Source of the DNA: Streptomyces alkaliterrae
GTDB taxonomy: Bacteria > Actinomycetota > Actinomycetes > Streptomycetales > Streptomycetaceae
DNA length: 33,151 nucleotides
Direction of reading: 5' to 3'
NCBI RefSeq assembly: GCF_007097205.2
Contig: NZ_VJYK02000017.1
Coordinates: forward strand, 1 to 33,151
Below are positions 1 to 7,042 of this stretch, in pieces. The notes under the pieces were generated by a model. It saw only the letters and a list, made by a program, of their open reading frames with translations. It had not been told where the DNA came from and made no database searches. A program made the position numbers and the translations under genes. Each line of letters starts with the position of its first letter. Within the stretch, counting starts at the first letter, position 1.

Positions 1-814
1 GGGGTACCGGGGCCTGGCAGAAGACACAGCGGTCGCCGATGAGTTCGAGGCCGCACCAGTGGCAGGTGGACCGCCGCACCGAGCAGACGATCTGGTAAAG
101 CATCGACACGTCGGGTATGGCCGCGGCGAACTCCACGAACCGGCCGGTGCCCCACCAGCGGCTGGATTCGGGCGGCGCGGTGGCGGGTTCGAGGGAGGCC
201 ACCCGCCACTGGTCGGCGAGCTCCCCGGTGACCCAGTCGCCGTTCAACTGGCCGGTGGCGACGGTCAGCCGGGTGGCGTAGCCGGGGCCTTCCAGCGTGG
301 CCTCGCCGCCGACCCTGACAAGTTGCGGGACGGGGGCGGCCAGCACGCCGAAGCGGCCGCCGGGCAGCCAGGACCTGGCGTGCGCGCGGAGCGGCACGGG
401 GAGGCGTCCGAGCCGGGCGACCGAGCCGAGCAGCGCGCCGGCGTGCACGTAGTGCGCCAGCAGCCGGACGGCACCGGCGAGCACTCCGGGGCTGAGGTCG
501 GCGGTGGACAGCTGCCGCAGTTGGCGGACGAGGACGGCGAGGCCGAGCGGCGGCAGGTCGGAGCGGACGAGTGCGACGCGGTCGCTCTCCAGAACGGACC
601 GTACGGTGTGCAGCCGTTGGCGGGCGGTGGGGTCGACGGCGGCGCCGTAGAGGGCGATCACGTACCCGTGCTGGTCGAGCAGCATGCGCATGGCGCTCAG
701 TGCGTCCTCGAGGGACTGCTCGCCGGCCGGGGGCAGGATGTGGGCGGGGGGTGTGTGCGGTTCGGTGGCGCCCAGTTGGAGACCGGCACAGGTGACGGCT
801 ATCGCGGTGCTCAC
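1..814 (-). CDS. Hypothetical protein with C-terminal zinc ribbon (partial)
   Basis: Reading leftwards from a GTG at 812-814, 271 codons stay open and run off the window edge, so the true C-terminus is not seen. The protein starts VSTAIAVTCAGLQLGATEP. The middle is rich in Leu, Ala and Val with no membrane segment I can defend. Near the visible end lies a paired-cysteine knuckle, CHWCGLELIGDRCVFC (two CxxC pairs ten residues apart), which fits a zinc ribbon. I do not recognise the family; such ribbons can mediate protein or nucleic-acid contacts, but the role here is unknown. It is divergent from the chitinase gene and shares the 815-1116 upstream region with it. Long open frames on the opposite strand (59-1012) are shadows caused by GC-rich codon bias. 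Confidence 0.6.
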   Translation of the reverse strand, partial: MSTAIAVTCAGLQLGATEPHTPPAHILPPAGEQSLEDALSAMRMLLDQHGYVIALYGAAVDPTARQRLHTVRSVLESDRVALVRSDLPPLGLAVLVRQLRQLSTADLSPGVLAGAVRLLAHYVHAGALLGSVARLGRLPVPLRAHARSWLPGGRFGVLAAPVPQLVRVGGEATLEGPGYATRLTVATGQLNGDWVTGELADQWRVASLEPATAPPESSRWWGTGRFVEFAAAIPDVSMLYQIVCSVRRSTCHWCGLELIGDRCVFCQAPVP

Positions 815-1008
815 GTGGGACGTACCGTCCTTCCCCCCGGGGCCCGGCGTTCCGCGCGGACCTCACCAAGCGTGCTGCGGCTGTCACGCCAGACTATCGG
901 CGCGAGCGCCGCCGGTGAACCTTTCCCGGAAGCTCGTCCGTCCCGCCGACGTGCGACTTCCCGCGCCGGAGCGGGTGTATCCGCCAACAGGCTTGTCGGC
1001 ACGGGGGG

Positions 1009-1037
1009 TTGACACGGTGAATGGTCTGGACCAGCCT
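1009..1037 (+). promoter_or_regulatory. Chitinase promoter with DasR-like operator
   Basis: A perfect -35 hexamer TTGACA lies at 1009-1014. About 17 bp downstream is a weak -10 candidate, CAGCCT (1032-1037). Between them is TGGTCTGGACCA (1022-1033), an inverted repeat with arms TGGTC/GACCA. The GntR-type regulator DasR represses chitinase and GlcNAc genes in Streptomyces through sites close to ACTGGTCTAGACCAGT, and 12-bp TGGTC repeats are a known hallmark of Streptomyces chitinase promoters. The placement suits repression by blocking RNA polymerase. The rest of 815-1116 (about 300 bp) holds the upstream side of the divergent zinc-ribbon gene and a ribosome-binding site at 1105-1110; I see nothing else in it. 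Confidence 0.75.
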
Positions 1038-1116
1038 GCTCGTCAACGGTTCTTCGGTGGCCACCGAACAACGCGTCCCCACACGCGTACCCCCACACCC
1101 CCACAGGAGGCCGACC

Positions 1117-2151
1117 GTGCGACCCCTTCGACGACCCCGCCTCGGGCTGCCGCTCGCGGGCGCGCTCGCCCTCGTCCTCGGCGCCACGCTCGCCGCCGGC
1201 GCGCCCACCGCCGCCGCCGGCACCCCGGACGACACCCCGGCGGCCGAACGCCCGGCGGCCGCGGCCTCGGTGCCCCGGCACGCGGTCACCGGCTACTGGC
1301 AGAACTTCGACAACGGCGCCACCGTGCAGAAACTGCGCGACGTCCAGGACGACTACGACATCATCGCGGTGGCCTTCGCCGACTCCACCACACGGACCGG
1401 CGAGATCGAGTTCAACCTCGACCCGCGCCTCGGCTACTCCTCGGACCAGGAGTTCCGGAACGACATCGCCGCCAAGCGGGCGGCGGGCAAGGCCGTGATC
1501 ATCTCCGTCGGCGGCGAGTTGGGCAACGTGATCGTCAACGACGACGCGTCGGCGCGGCGGTTCGCCGAGAGCACCCACGCACTGATGCGCGAGTACGGCT
1601 TCGACGGCGTGGACATCGACCTGGAGCACGGCATCAACGCCACCTACCTGTCCCGGGCGTTGCGTCAGCTCTCCGGCCTCGCCGGCCCCGGCATGGTCCT
1701 CACCATGGCGCCGCAGACGCTGGACATGCAGTCGACGGGCAGCGAGTACTTCAAGCTGGCGCTCGCCGTGAAGGACATCCTGACCGTCGTCAACACCCAG
1801 TACTACAACAGCGGTTCGATGCTCGGATGCGACGGCAAGGTGTACCACCAGGGCTCGGTGGACTTCCTTACCGCGCTGGCCTGCATCCAGCTCGAAGGCG
1901 GCCTCGACCCCTCCCAGGTCGGGCTCGGCCTGCCGGCCTCCACCCGCGGCGCGGGCTCGGGCTACGTCGCACCGAGCGTGGTGACGGCGGCGCTGGACTG
2001 CCTGACGCGCGGCACCCGCTGCGGCGGCTTCACCCCGCCGCGCACCTACCCCGGCCTGCGCGGCGCGATGACGTGGTCGACGAACTGGGACGCGTCCGCG
2101 GGGAACGCCTGGTCCTCGGTCGTCGGCCCCCACGTGCGCACGCTCCCGTAG
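1117..2151 (+). CDS. Secreted GH18 chitinase
   Basis: A 344-residue secreted chitinase expected to hydrolyse beta-1,4 bonds in chitin or chito-oligosaccharides. The start is the GTG at 1117, preceded by AGGAGG (1105-1110); an in-frame GTG start further upstream would include the promoter and DasR site. The N-terminus VRPLRRPRLGLPLAGALALV is a signal peptide with a basic n-region, a hydrophobic core and an Ala-rich cleavage zone near residue 35. The catalytic GH18 signature DGVDIDLE spans residues 163-170, with Glu170 as the acid/base. The mature protein opens with GYWQNFDNGA, as in compact Streptomyces GH18 enzymes. No chitin-binding or fibronectin domain is present, so it probably acts on soluble or accessible substrate. 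A DasR-like site sits in the promoter. It converges on the protease gene across a shared hairpin. Confidence 0.93.
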   Translation: MRPLRRPRLGLPLAGALALVLGATLAAGAPTAAAGTPDDTPAAERPAAAASVPRHAVTGYWQNFDNGATVQKLRDVQDDYDIIAVAFADSTTRTGEIEFNLDPRLGYSSDQEFRNDIAAKRAAGKAVIISVGGELGNVIVNDDASARRFAESTHALMREYGFDGVDIDLEHGINATYLSRALRQLSGLAGPGMVLTMAPQTLDMQSTGSEYFKLALAVKDILTVVNTQYYNSGSMLGCDGKVYHQGSVDFLTALACIQLEGGLDPSQVGLGLPASTRGAGSGYVAPSVVTAALDCLTRGTRCGGFTPPRTYPGLRGAMTWSTNWDASAGNAWSSVVGPHVRTLP

Positions 2152-2244
2152 GACGCGCACGTGGCGACCCGGGCGCGGGCGGGCGGACTGAGCAACCGCC
2201 CGCGCCCGGCGGTCACCAGGGCAGGTCGCGGACCTGTTCGACGC

Positions 2245-2308
2245 CCCTGAGTGCCTGTCCGGCGGGCCGGAGCGGCGTTGCGACGCCTGGCCGGACAGGC
2301 ACTCAGGG
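2245..2308. terminator. Bidirectional terminator hairpin
   Basis: Two perfect 19-bp inverted arms (2245-2263 and 2290-2308; left arm begins CCCTGAGTGCCTG) enclose a 26-nt GC-rich loop that can pair further. It lies between the convergent chitinase and protease genes and overlaps the protease stop codon (2303-2305). It can serve as a rho-independent-like terminator for both strands. There is no clear U tract, which is common in Streptomyces. Confidence 0.85.
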
Positions 2309-3190
2309 CTTCGGCAGGGCGCAGCCCGGCAGGGTGAGGTCGACCCGGCTGTCGGCGGTGACGCAGGTGGTCAGCGCGTGGACCTGCTGGCCATAGGCGA
2401 CCCCGCGCCGGGTGGTCGTGTCGCCGTTCTTGGCCACCTCGCACGGGCTGTGCAGGGCGCAGGGGGTGCCGTCCCCTCGGTTCGCGGTGCTGTTGACGCC
2501 GATCACCCGGCCGGTCGCACGGTCGACGACCGGTGCGCCGGAGGTGCCCGGTGTGGTGTCGCAGCCGGCGGTGTAGCGCAGGGAGTCGCGCATCACCCAG
2601 CCGTCCTCGTGGAGTTCGTGGACAAAGCCGTCGAGCCGGCAGCTGTAGACCCGCTTCCAGTAGCCGGAGACGACGTCGATACGCGCGCCGGGGGTGCCGC
2701 GTGCGGTGGCGATCTCCAGCGGGCGGACGCCGTGGCGGTCCTCGATCTCCCGGTAGCCGGTGGTGAGTCGGTACACCGCGAGGTCGGTGTCGGTCATGGT
2801 GGCGTAGACGATCCGCGCGGCCCGCAGGGTGGCGGCCTCCCGGCCGTCGGCGGCCAGCAGGGTGACGGAACGGCTGGAGGGGCGGTCGAGGACGACCTCG
2901 CCGGGCTCCGGGATGCCGCCGCCCTCCAGGCAGTGGCCGTTGGTGAGGACGAGGGCGGGGTCCTCCGGCCTCGCGTCGGGCGTGCTGACCAGCGCGCCGG
3001 AGCAGTTGCTGAGCGCGACGGCCCCGGCCAGGTCGGTCGCGGCCGCCCTCCCGCTGGGCGTCACCGCGGCGGCCGGGGCGGCGGTGGCGGCCAGCGGGAG
3101 GGCGGCGGTGGCGGCCAGCAGCGCGGCGAGCGAGCGGCGCAGGGGGCGGCGCGCGTGGGCTGATCGCGCTGCTCGTGCTGTTCTCGCCAT
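2303..3190 (-). CDS. Secreted trypsin-like serine protease
   Basis: A 295-residue chymotrypsin-fold (S1) protease. The start ATG at 3190 follows GGGAGG at a suitable distance. An arginine-rich n-region and a long Ala/Leu core (residues about 1-42) form a Sec-type signal peptide. The catalytic triad is visible: His86 in TNGHC, Asp136 in TDTDLAVY and Ser217 in GTSGAP. The Cys63/Cys87 pair and later cysteines are likely disulphides, as expected outside the cell. Only about 10-20 residues separate the signal peptide from the protease core, so a long inhibitory propeptide like that of alpha-lytic-type proteases seems absent. The gene is followed by the shared hairpin with the chitinase. Substrate preference cannot be read from the sequence. 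It is separated by 136 bp from the upstream ridA-like gene and is probably transcribed on its own. Confidence 0.9.
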   Translation of the reverse strand: MARTARAARSAHARRPLRRSLAALLAATAALPLAATAAPAAAVTPSGRAAATDLAGAVALSNCSGALVSTPDARPEDPALVLTNGHCLEGGGIPEPGEVVLDRPSSRSVTLLAADGREAATLRAARIVYATMTDTDLAVYRLTTGYREIEDRHGVRPLEIATARGTPGARIDVVSGYWKRVYSCRLDGFVHELHEDGWVMRDSLRYTAGCDTTPGTSGAPVVDRATGRVIGVNSTANRGDGTPCALHSPCEVAKNGDTTTRRGVAYGQQVHALTTCVTADSRVDLTLPGCALPKP

Positions 3191-3326
3191 GGGGTGTCCT
3201 CCCGTGCGGACGGCGCTGCCTGGCGGTTGCGTCAGTACGGGAGAACGCCGGGCGCGCGGCGGCCGTCACGGCCGGGGGCGTCGATTGCCCCGATCCGGTG
3301 ACGTCCGACCGGGCCCGGCCGGCCCC

Positions 3327-3743
3327 TCAGTCCAGTACGGCGAGCGCGTCGATCTCGACCAACAGCCCGGCGGGCAGCCCGACGTACACGGTGGTGCGGG
3401 CGGCCGGCACCGTCACTCGATCGGTGAAGTACTCGTCGTACACGGCGTTGAACTCGGCGAAGTGGTCGGTGTCGGTGAGGTAGACCCGCACCATCACCGC
3501 GTCCTCCCAGCTCGCGCCGCCTTCCTCGAGTACCGAGGCGACGTTCTCCAGCGTCTGGAGGGTCTGCTCGCGCAGCCCCGGGCCGACCGGGGTGGGCGGC
3601 CGGCCCGCGACGGCCGGGCCGAAGCCGACCTGTCCGGCGACCTGGAGGATGTTTCCCTTCCGCACGCCGTGGGAAAAGCGCGCGGGCGGGGTGGTGTGCG
3701 TGGCGGGCGTGACGGCGGTCTTCGCTGCGGCGGTGTCGGTCAT
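3327..3743 (-). CDS. RidA-family enamine/imine deaminase
   Basis: A 138-residue protein of the RidA (YjgF/YER057c) family, small trimeric hydrolases that convert reactive enamines or imines, released by PLP-dependent dehydratases, to keto acids and ammonia. The start is the ATG at 3743 (MTDTAAAK), preceded by GGAG five bases upstream; an in-frame ATG at 3794 lacks a site. The family core is clear: FSHGVRKGNILQVAGQVG, then LENVASVLEEGGASWEDAV, VRVYLTD, and the C-terminal PAARTTVYVGLPAGLLVEID, whose Arg is the carboxylate-binding residue of active RidA proteins. It lies 62 bp downstream of the IclR gene, probably the last gene of the pfkB-iclR-ridA operon. Its job is likely to quench the unstable product of the PLP deaminase encoded divergently at 5716. 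Confidence 0.92.
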   Translation of the reverse strand: MTDTAAAKTAVTPATHTTPPARFSHGVRKGNILQVAGQVGFGPAVAGRPPTPVGPGLREQTLQTLENVASVLEEGGASWEDAVMVRVYLTDTDHFAEFNAVYDEYFTDRVTVPAARTTVYVGLPAGLLVEIDALAVLD

Positions 3744-3805
3744 GGTCGCTCCAGGCGTGTCGGTCGGCTGATCAGGAAGGTCTTCCCCCGGCAAGGGGGC
3801 CTCGG

Positions 3806-4585
3806 TCAGGTGGGCTGCTGCTCGCCGCCGAGCGGGCGCCCGGCGTACTCCGCGCTGATGTCAGCGGCGGCGCGGCGCACCTGCGGCAGCAGTGTGAGCA
3901 ACTGCTCCGCGGACACCACCACGTTGGGCGCGGAGAGGGACAGCGCGGCGATGGTGCGTCCGTCCACGCCGGTGATCGGTGCGGCCACGCAGTTGATGGA
4001 CTCCTCGTGGCCGCCGAAGTCCGTGGCCCAGCCCTGCTCGCGCACCTTGGCCAGCTCGGCGAGGAAGGCGGTCGCGTTCGGTGTGGAGCGCGCGGTGTAG
4101 CGGCGGTACTCCAGGCGCCCGGCGACGGCTCGCCGTTCGGCCTCCGGCAGGTCGGCGAGCAGCAGCTTGGCGACGGCGGCGACCGTGACGGCGACGGGTT
4201 TGCCGATGCGGGAGTACATGCGCACCGGGTAGCGGCTGTCGACCTTGTCGATGTAGGTGACGTCGTAGGCGACGTCGTTCTCCTCGCGGACCGCCAGGTG
4301 CACGGTGTGCCCCGTGCGGCGGTTGAGCTCCAGCAGATGCGCCTGGGCGACCTCCCGCACGTCCAGGTTCTCCACCGCCTGCTGGGCGAGCGCGAAGAGG
4401 CGGGAGCCGAGGCGGTAGCGCTGGTCGGGTCTGCGGTGCACCAGGCCGTGCTCGTGCAGGGTGCGCAGCAGTCGCAGCGCGGTGGACTTGTGCACGCCGA
4501 GGTGGCCGGCGACCTGTTCGAGGTTCGCGGGTCCTTCGGCGAGCAGCGGGAGGATGCTGAGCGCGCGGTCGACGGTCTGGCTCAT
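3806..4585 (-). CDS. IclR-family transcriptional regulator
   Basis: A 259-residue regulator with the standard IclR layout: an N-terminal winged helix-turn-helix (residues about 1-65, including VAGHLGVHKSTALRLLRTL) and a C-terminal effector-binding GAF-like domain with the motif GHEESINCVAAPI. Its ATG (4583-4585) overlaps the stop of the kinase gene in an ATGA, so translation is coupled. IclR members include KdgR, which senses 2-keto-3-deoxygluconate. Because a KDG-kinase-like gene sits directly upstream, a KdgR-like role with KDG or a related sugar acid as effector is a reasonable inference. The likely target is the divergent intergenic region 5623-5715, which holds palindromes. Nothing appears missing from the domain. 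Confidence 0.93.
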   Translation of the reverse strand: MSQTVDRALSILPLLAEGPANLEQVAGHLGVHKSTALRLLRTLHEHGLVHRRPDQRYRLGSRLFALAQQAVENLDVREVAQAHLLELNRRTGHTVHLAVREENDVAYDVTYIDKVDSRYPVRMYSRIGKPVAVTVAAVAKLLLADLPEAERRAVAGRLEYRRYTARSTPNATAFLAELAKVREQGWATDFGGHEESINCVAAPITGVDGRTIAALSLSAPNVVVSAEQLLTLLPQVRRAAADISAEYAGRPLGGEQQPT

Positions 4586-5622
4586 GACGGGCTGCCTTCC
4601 GGTGTGTTCTCCGCCGTGGCCCAGTCGCGGGCCAGTCGCAGTGTGGCCCATGTGGGGTCGTCGAGTGCGGCCAGCCTCTCGACGAGGGCGCGCGGCGGTG
4701 GTCCGGCGTGGTCGCCGGGCACGGTGAGGGCGGCGGCGGCGGCCAGATGGCCGTGTCGCAGCCGGAGGGGGAGCGGCAGTCCGCGCAGGGTGGCGGACAG
4801 GTAGCCGGCGGCGAAGGCGTCCCCGGCGCCGACGGGGGCGACGACGTCCACCCGGGGCGCGGGCACGTGCACGACCTCCGGCCGGGTCCCGGCGGTGAGC
4901 ACGGTGGCGCCCCGGCCGCCCTCCTTGACGACCAGGGTTGCCGGTTCGGGCAGTGCGCGGCGCACGGCGTGCGGGCAGGCGCGGGTTCCCCAGGCGTGCG
5001 CAGCCTCGTCGGCGCCGACGAAGACGAGGTCGGCGCGGGCGGCCAGGTCGCGCAGCAGCGCGGGGTCGCGGCCTCGCCACAGGTCGGCGCGGTAGTTGAC
5101 GTCGAAGGAGACCAGCGGGCGTGCGGGGCGTGGCGCGGTGAGTTCCCGCACCAGGTCCAGGCAGCCGTCGGAGAGGGCGGGGGTGATGCCGGTGAGGTGC
5201 AGCACCCGGCCGGAGTCGGCGGCGGCCGGGTCGACGTTGGCCGGGCAGAGGGCGGAGGCGGCGGAGCCGGCGCGGTAGTAGGCGACCTCCAGTGTGGCGC
5301 CGCGTTCCCCGTCGGTGCGGAAGTACACCCCGGTAGGGCGGTCGGGGTCGCGGTCGACCCAGGTGGTGTCGACGCCGGCGGCGGCGACGGTGGCCAGCAG
5401 ATGGTCGCCGAAGCCGTCGGCGCCGAGTCGGCTGATCCAGCGGACGGTGTGGCCGGCGGCGGCGAGCGCGCAGGCGACGTTGGACTCGGCGCCGCCCACA
5501 CCGCGGGCGAACAGCTCTGCCCCGGCCAGGGATGTCGGCCGGTCCGGCCGGAGGGCGACCATCGACTCCCCCAGGCACACAAGATCCACGGGATACGGGC
5601 TGCGGCTGGTCACGGCGCGCAT
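4582..5622 (-). CDS. PfkB-family sugar kinase, 2-keto-3-deoxygluconate kinase-like
   Basis: A 346-residue ribokinase-fold kinase. The N-terminus DLVCLGESMVALRP is typical of KdgK-type members, GGAESNVACALAAAG is the first PfkB signature, and the anion hole and catalytic base lie in the second signature PVGAGDAFAAGY (Asp268). The start is the ATG at 5620-5622; there is no good ribosome-binding site, so a leaderless transcript is possible, and a GTG three codons in is an alternative. The first gene of the leftward operon, it overlaps the IclR gene by four bases. By family it phosphorylates a sugar or sugar acid; the KDG assignment rests on the N-terminal motif and on the neighbouring IclR, deaminase and deacylase genes. 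Fructokinase- or ribokinase-like specificity cannot be excluded by eye. Confidence 0.85.
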   Translation of the reverse strand: MRAVTSRSPYPVDLVCLGESMVALRPDRPTSLAGAELFARGVGGAESNVACALAAAGHTVRWISRLGADGFGDHLLATVAAAGVDTTWVDRDPDRPTGVYFRTDGERGATLEVAYYRAGSAASALCPANVDPAAADSGRVLHLTGITPALSDGCLDLVRELTAPRPARPLVSFDVNYRADLWRGRDPALLRDLAARADLVFVGADEAAHAWGTRACPHAVRRALPEPATLVVKEGGRGATVLTAGTRPEVVHVPAPRVDVVAPVGAGDAFAAGYLSATLRGLPLPLRLRHGHLAAAAALTVPGDHAGPPPRALVERLAALDDPTWATLRLARDWATAENTPEGSPS

Positions 5623-5648
5623 GCTAGAGCAGCCCGCTGCGCTCCGCA

Positions 5649-5673
5649 CAACGTCTGTTGCAGTGCACGCAAC
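5649..5673. promoter_or_regulatory. Candidate IclR operator in divergent promoter region
   Basis: The 93-bp gap between the divergent kinase and deaminase genes contains two overlapping inverted repeats that share a half-site. CAACGTCTGTTG lies at 5649-5660 and GTTGCAGTGCACGCAAC at 5657-5673 (arms GTTGC/GCAAC). IclR proteins bind short palindromes of this size next to divergent promoters. The location upstream of both arms of the cluster makes it the best candidate operator. No -10/-35 pair could be assigned with confidence. Confidence 0.5.
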
Positions 5674-5715
5674 CGGCCGGTGCGCGCCGTCACCTGCCCG
5701 GAGTACGGTTCGGCC

Positions 5716-7035
5716 ATGCCCAACCTGGAAAGCCGAAACGATCTGGAGAGCCGGATCAGCCGCAACACGAGCCGTCTGCGCGCGGAGGTCGTCGACCACC
5801 GCTTCAAGGGGCTGCCCCCGGACGCGGACGGCCGGACGGTCGGCGAGCTGGCGGACGAGCGCCGCTCCCTGTTCAGCGGCGGCTTCACCACACCGGTGCT
5901 CGCCCTCTCGGCGGAGGCGCTGGAGTACAACCTCTCCGCGCTGCAGACGTACGCGGCCCGCCACGGTCTGGCGTTCGCGCCGCACGGTAAGACGTCCATG
6001 GCGCCGCAGCTCTTCGACGAGCAGCTGAGGCGCGGCGCGTGGGGCATCACCGTCGCCAACCTCGCCCAGGTGCGGGTGTGCCGGGCGTTCGGCGTGCAAC
6101 GGGTGTTCCTCGCCAACGAGTTGGTGGACGCCGCCGCGCTGCGCTGGATCGCCGGCGAGCTGGCCGCCGACCCGGACTTCACGCTGGTCGCCTACGTCGA
6201 CTCGGTGCGCGGGGTGGCGCTGATGGACGAGGCGTTGCGGGCGGCCGGTGCCGGGCGGCCGCTGGACGTGGTGGTCGAGCTGGGCGCGGGCGACGGCGCC
6301 CGTACCGGTGTGCGGGAGGAGAAGGACGCCGCGGCCGTCGCCGAGGCCGTCTCCGCCGCCTCGACGCTGCGGCTGGTCGGCGTCGCCGGGTACGAGGGCG
6401 AGGTGCCCGGCGCCACCGAGGAGCGGGTGGCCGCCTGGCTGCGCCGGCTGACCGCGCTGGCCCGCACGCTGGACGCGGCGGGCCACTTCGCGGGCCTGGA
6501 CGAGATCGTGGTCAGCGCGGGCGGCAGCGCCTGGTTCGACGCGGTGGCGGAGGTCTTCCAGGACCCGGCGGAGCTGTCCGGGCTGTCGGCGCCGGTGCTG
6601 CGGCTGCTGCGGTCTGGCGCGTACGTCTCGCACGACGACGGCCACTACCGGGAGTTGACGCCGTTCAACCGGGTGCCCGACGAGGGCGGGCTGCGGTCGG
6701 CGTTCGTGCTGTGGGCGCAGGTCGTCTCCCGGCCGAGCCCGGGTCAGGCCTTCCTCAACGCCGGGAAGCGGGACGCCGCCCACGACCTGCGGCTGCCCGA
6801 GGCGAAGCTGGTGCGGTCGGCGGACGGGGTGGTGCGACCGGCGAGCGGGCTGATCGTCACCAAGCTCTCCGACCAGCACGCGTGGCTGGCGGTGGACGCC
6901 GACGCGGACCTCGCCGTGGGCGACTGGGTCGGGCTCGGCATGTCCCACCCGTGCACGATCTTCGACCGCTGGCAGCTGATTCCGCTGGTCACCGCCGACG
7001 GCACGGTCACCGACTACGTGCGCACCTTCTTCTGA
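5716..7035 (+). CDS. PLP-dependent amino acid deaminase (D-serine dehydratase / D-threonine aldolase-like)
   Basis: A 439-residue enzyme with an N-terminal alanine-racemase-like TIM barrel and a C-terminal D-serine-dehydratase-like beta domain. The PLP lysine is Lys92 in APHGKTSMAP. The C-terminal SHPCTIFDRW supplies His411 and Cys413, the zinc-binding HxC pair of eukaryotic-type D-serine dehydratases. The start ATG at 5716 fits the family; the site upstream is weak. Known relatives remove ammonia from D-serine, D-threonine or D-glucosaminate-type substrates by beta-elimination, releasing an enamine. The adjacent ridA-like gene, KDG-kinase-like gene and following deacylase make a 2-amino-2-deoxy-gluconate to KDG reaction plausible (inference). 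It forms an operon with the deacylase 7 bp downstream. Confidence 0.85.
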   Translation: MPNLESRNDLESRISRNTSRLRAEVVDHRFKGLPPDADGRTVGELADERRSLFSGGFTTPVLALSAEALEYNLSALQTYAARHGLAFAPHGKTSMAPQLFDEQLRRGAWGITVANLAQVRVCRAFGVQRVFLANELVDAAALRWIAGELAADPDFTLVAYVDSVRGVALMDEALRAAGAGRPLDVVVELGAGDGARTGVREEKDAAAVAEAVSAASTLRLVGVAGYEGEVPGATEERVAAWLRRLTALARTLDAAGHFAGLDEIVVSAGGSAWFDAVAEVFQDPAELSGLSAPVLRLLRSGAYVSHDDGHYRELTPFNRVPDEGGLRSAFVLWAQVVSRPSPGQAFLNAGKRDAAHDLRLPEAKLVRSADGVVRPASGLIVTKLSDQHAWLAVDADADLAVGDWVGLGMSHPCTIFDRWQLIPLVTADGTVTDYVRTFF

Positions 7036-7042
7036 GGAGACC

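Noticed and set aside
59-1012. Long plus-strand open frame opposite the zinc-ribbon gene
   Set aside because: Low-complexity Gly/Ala/Arg/Pro product with no family marks. The minus strand has host-like codon bias and a cysteine motif, so this is a shadow.
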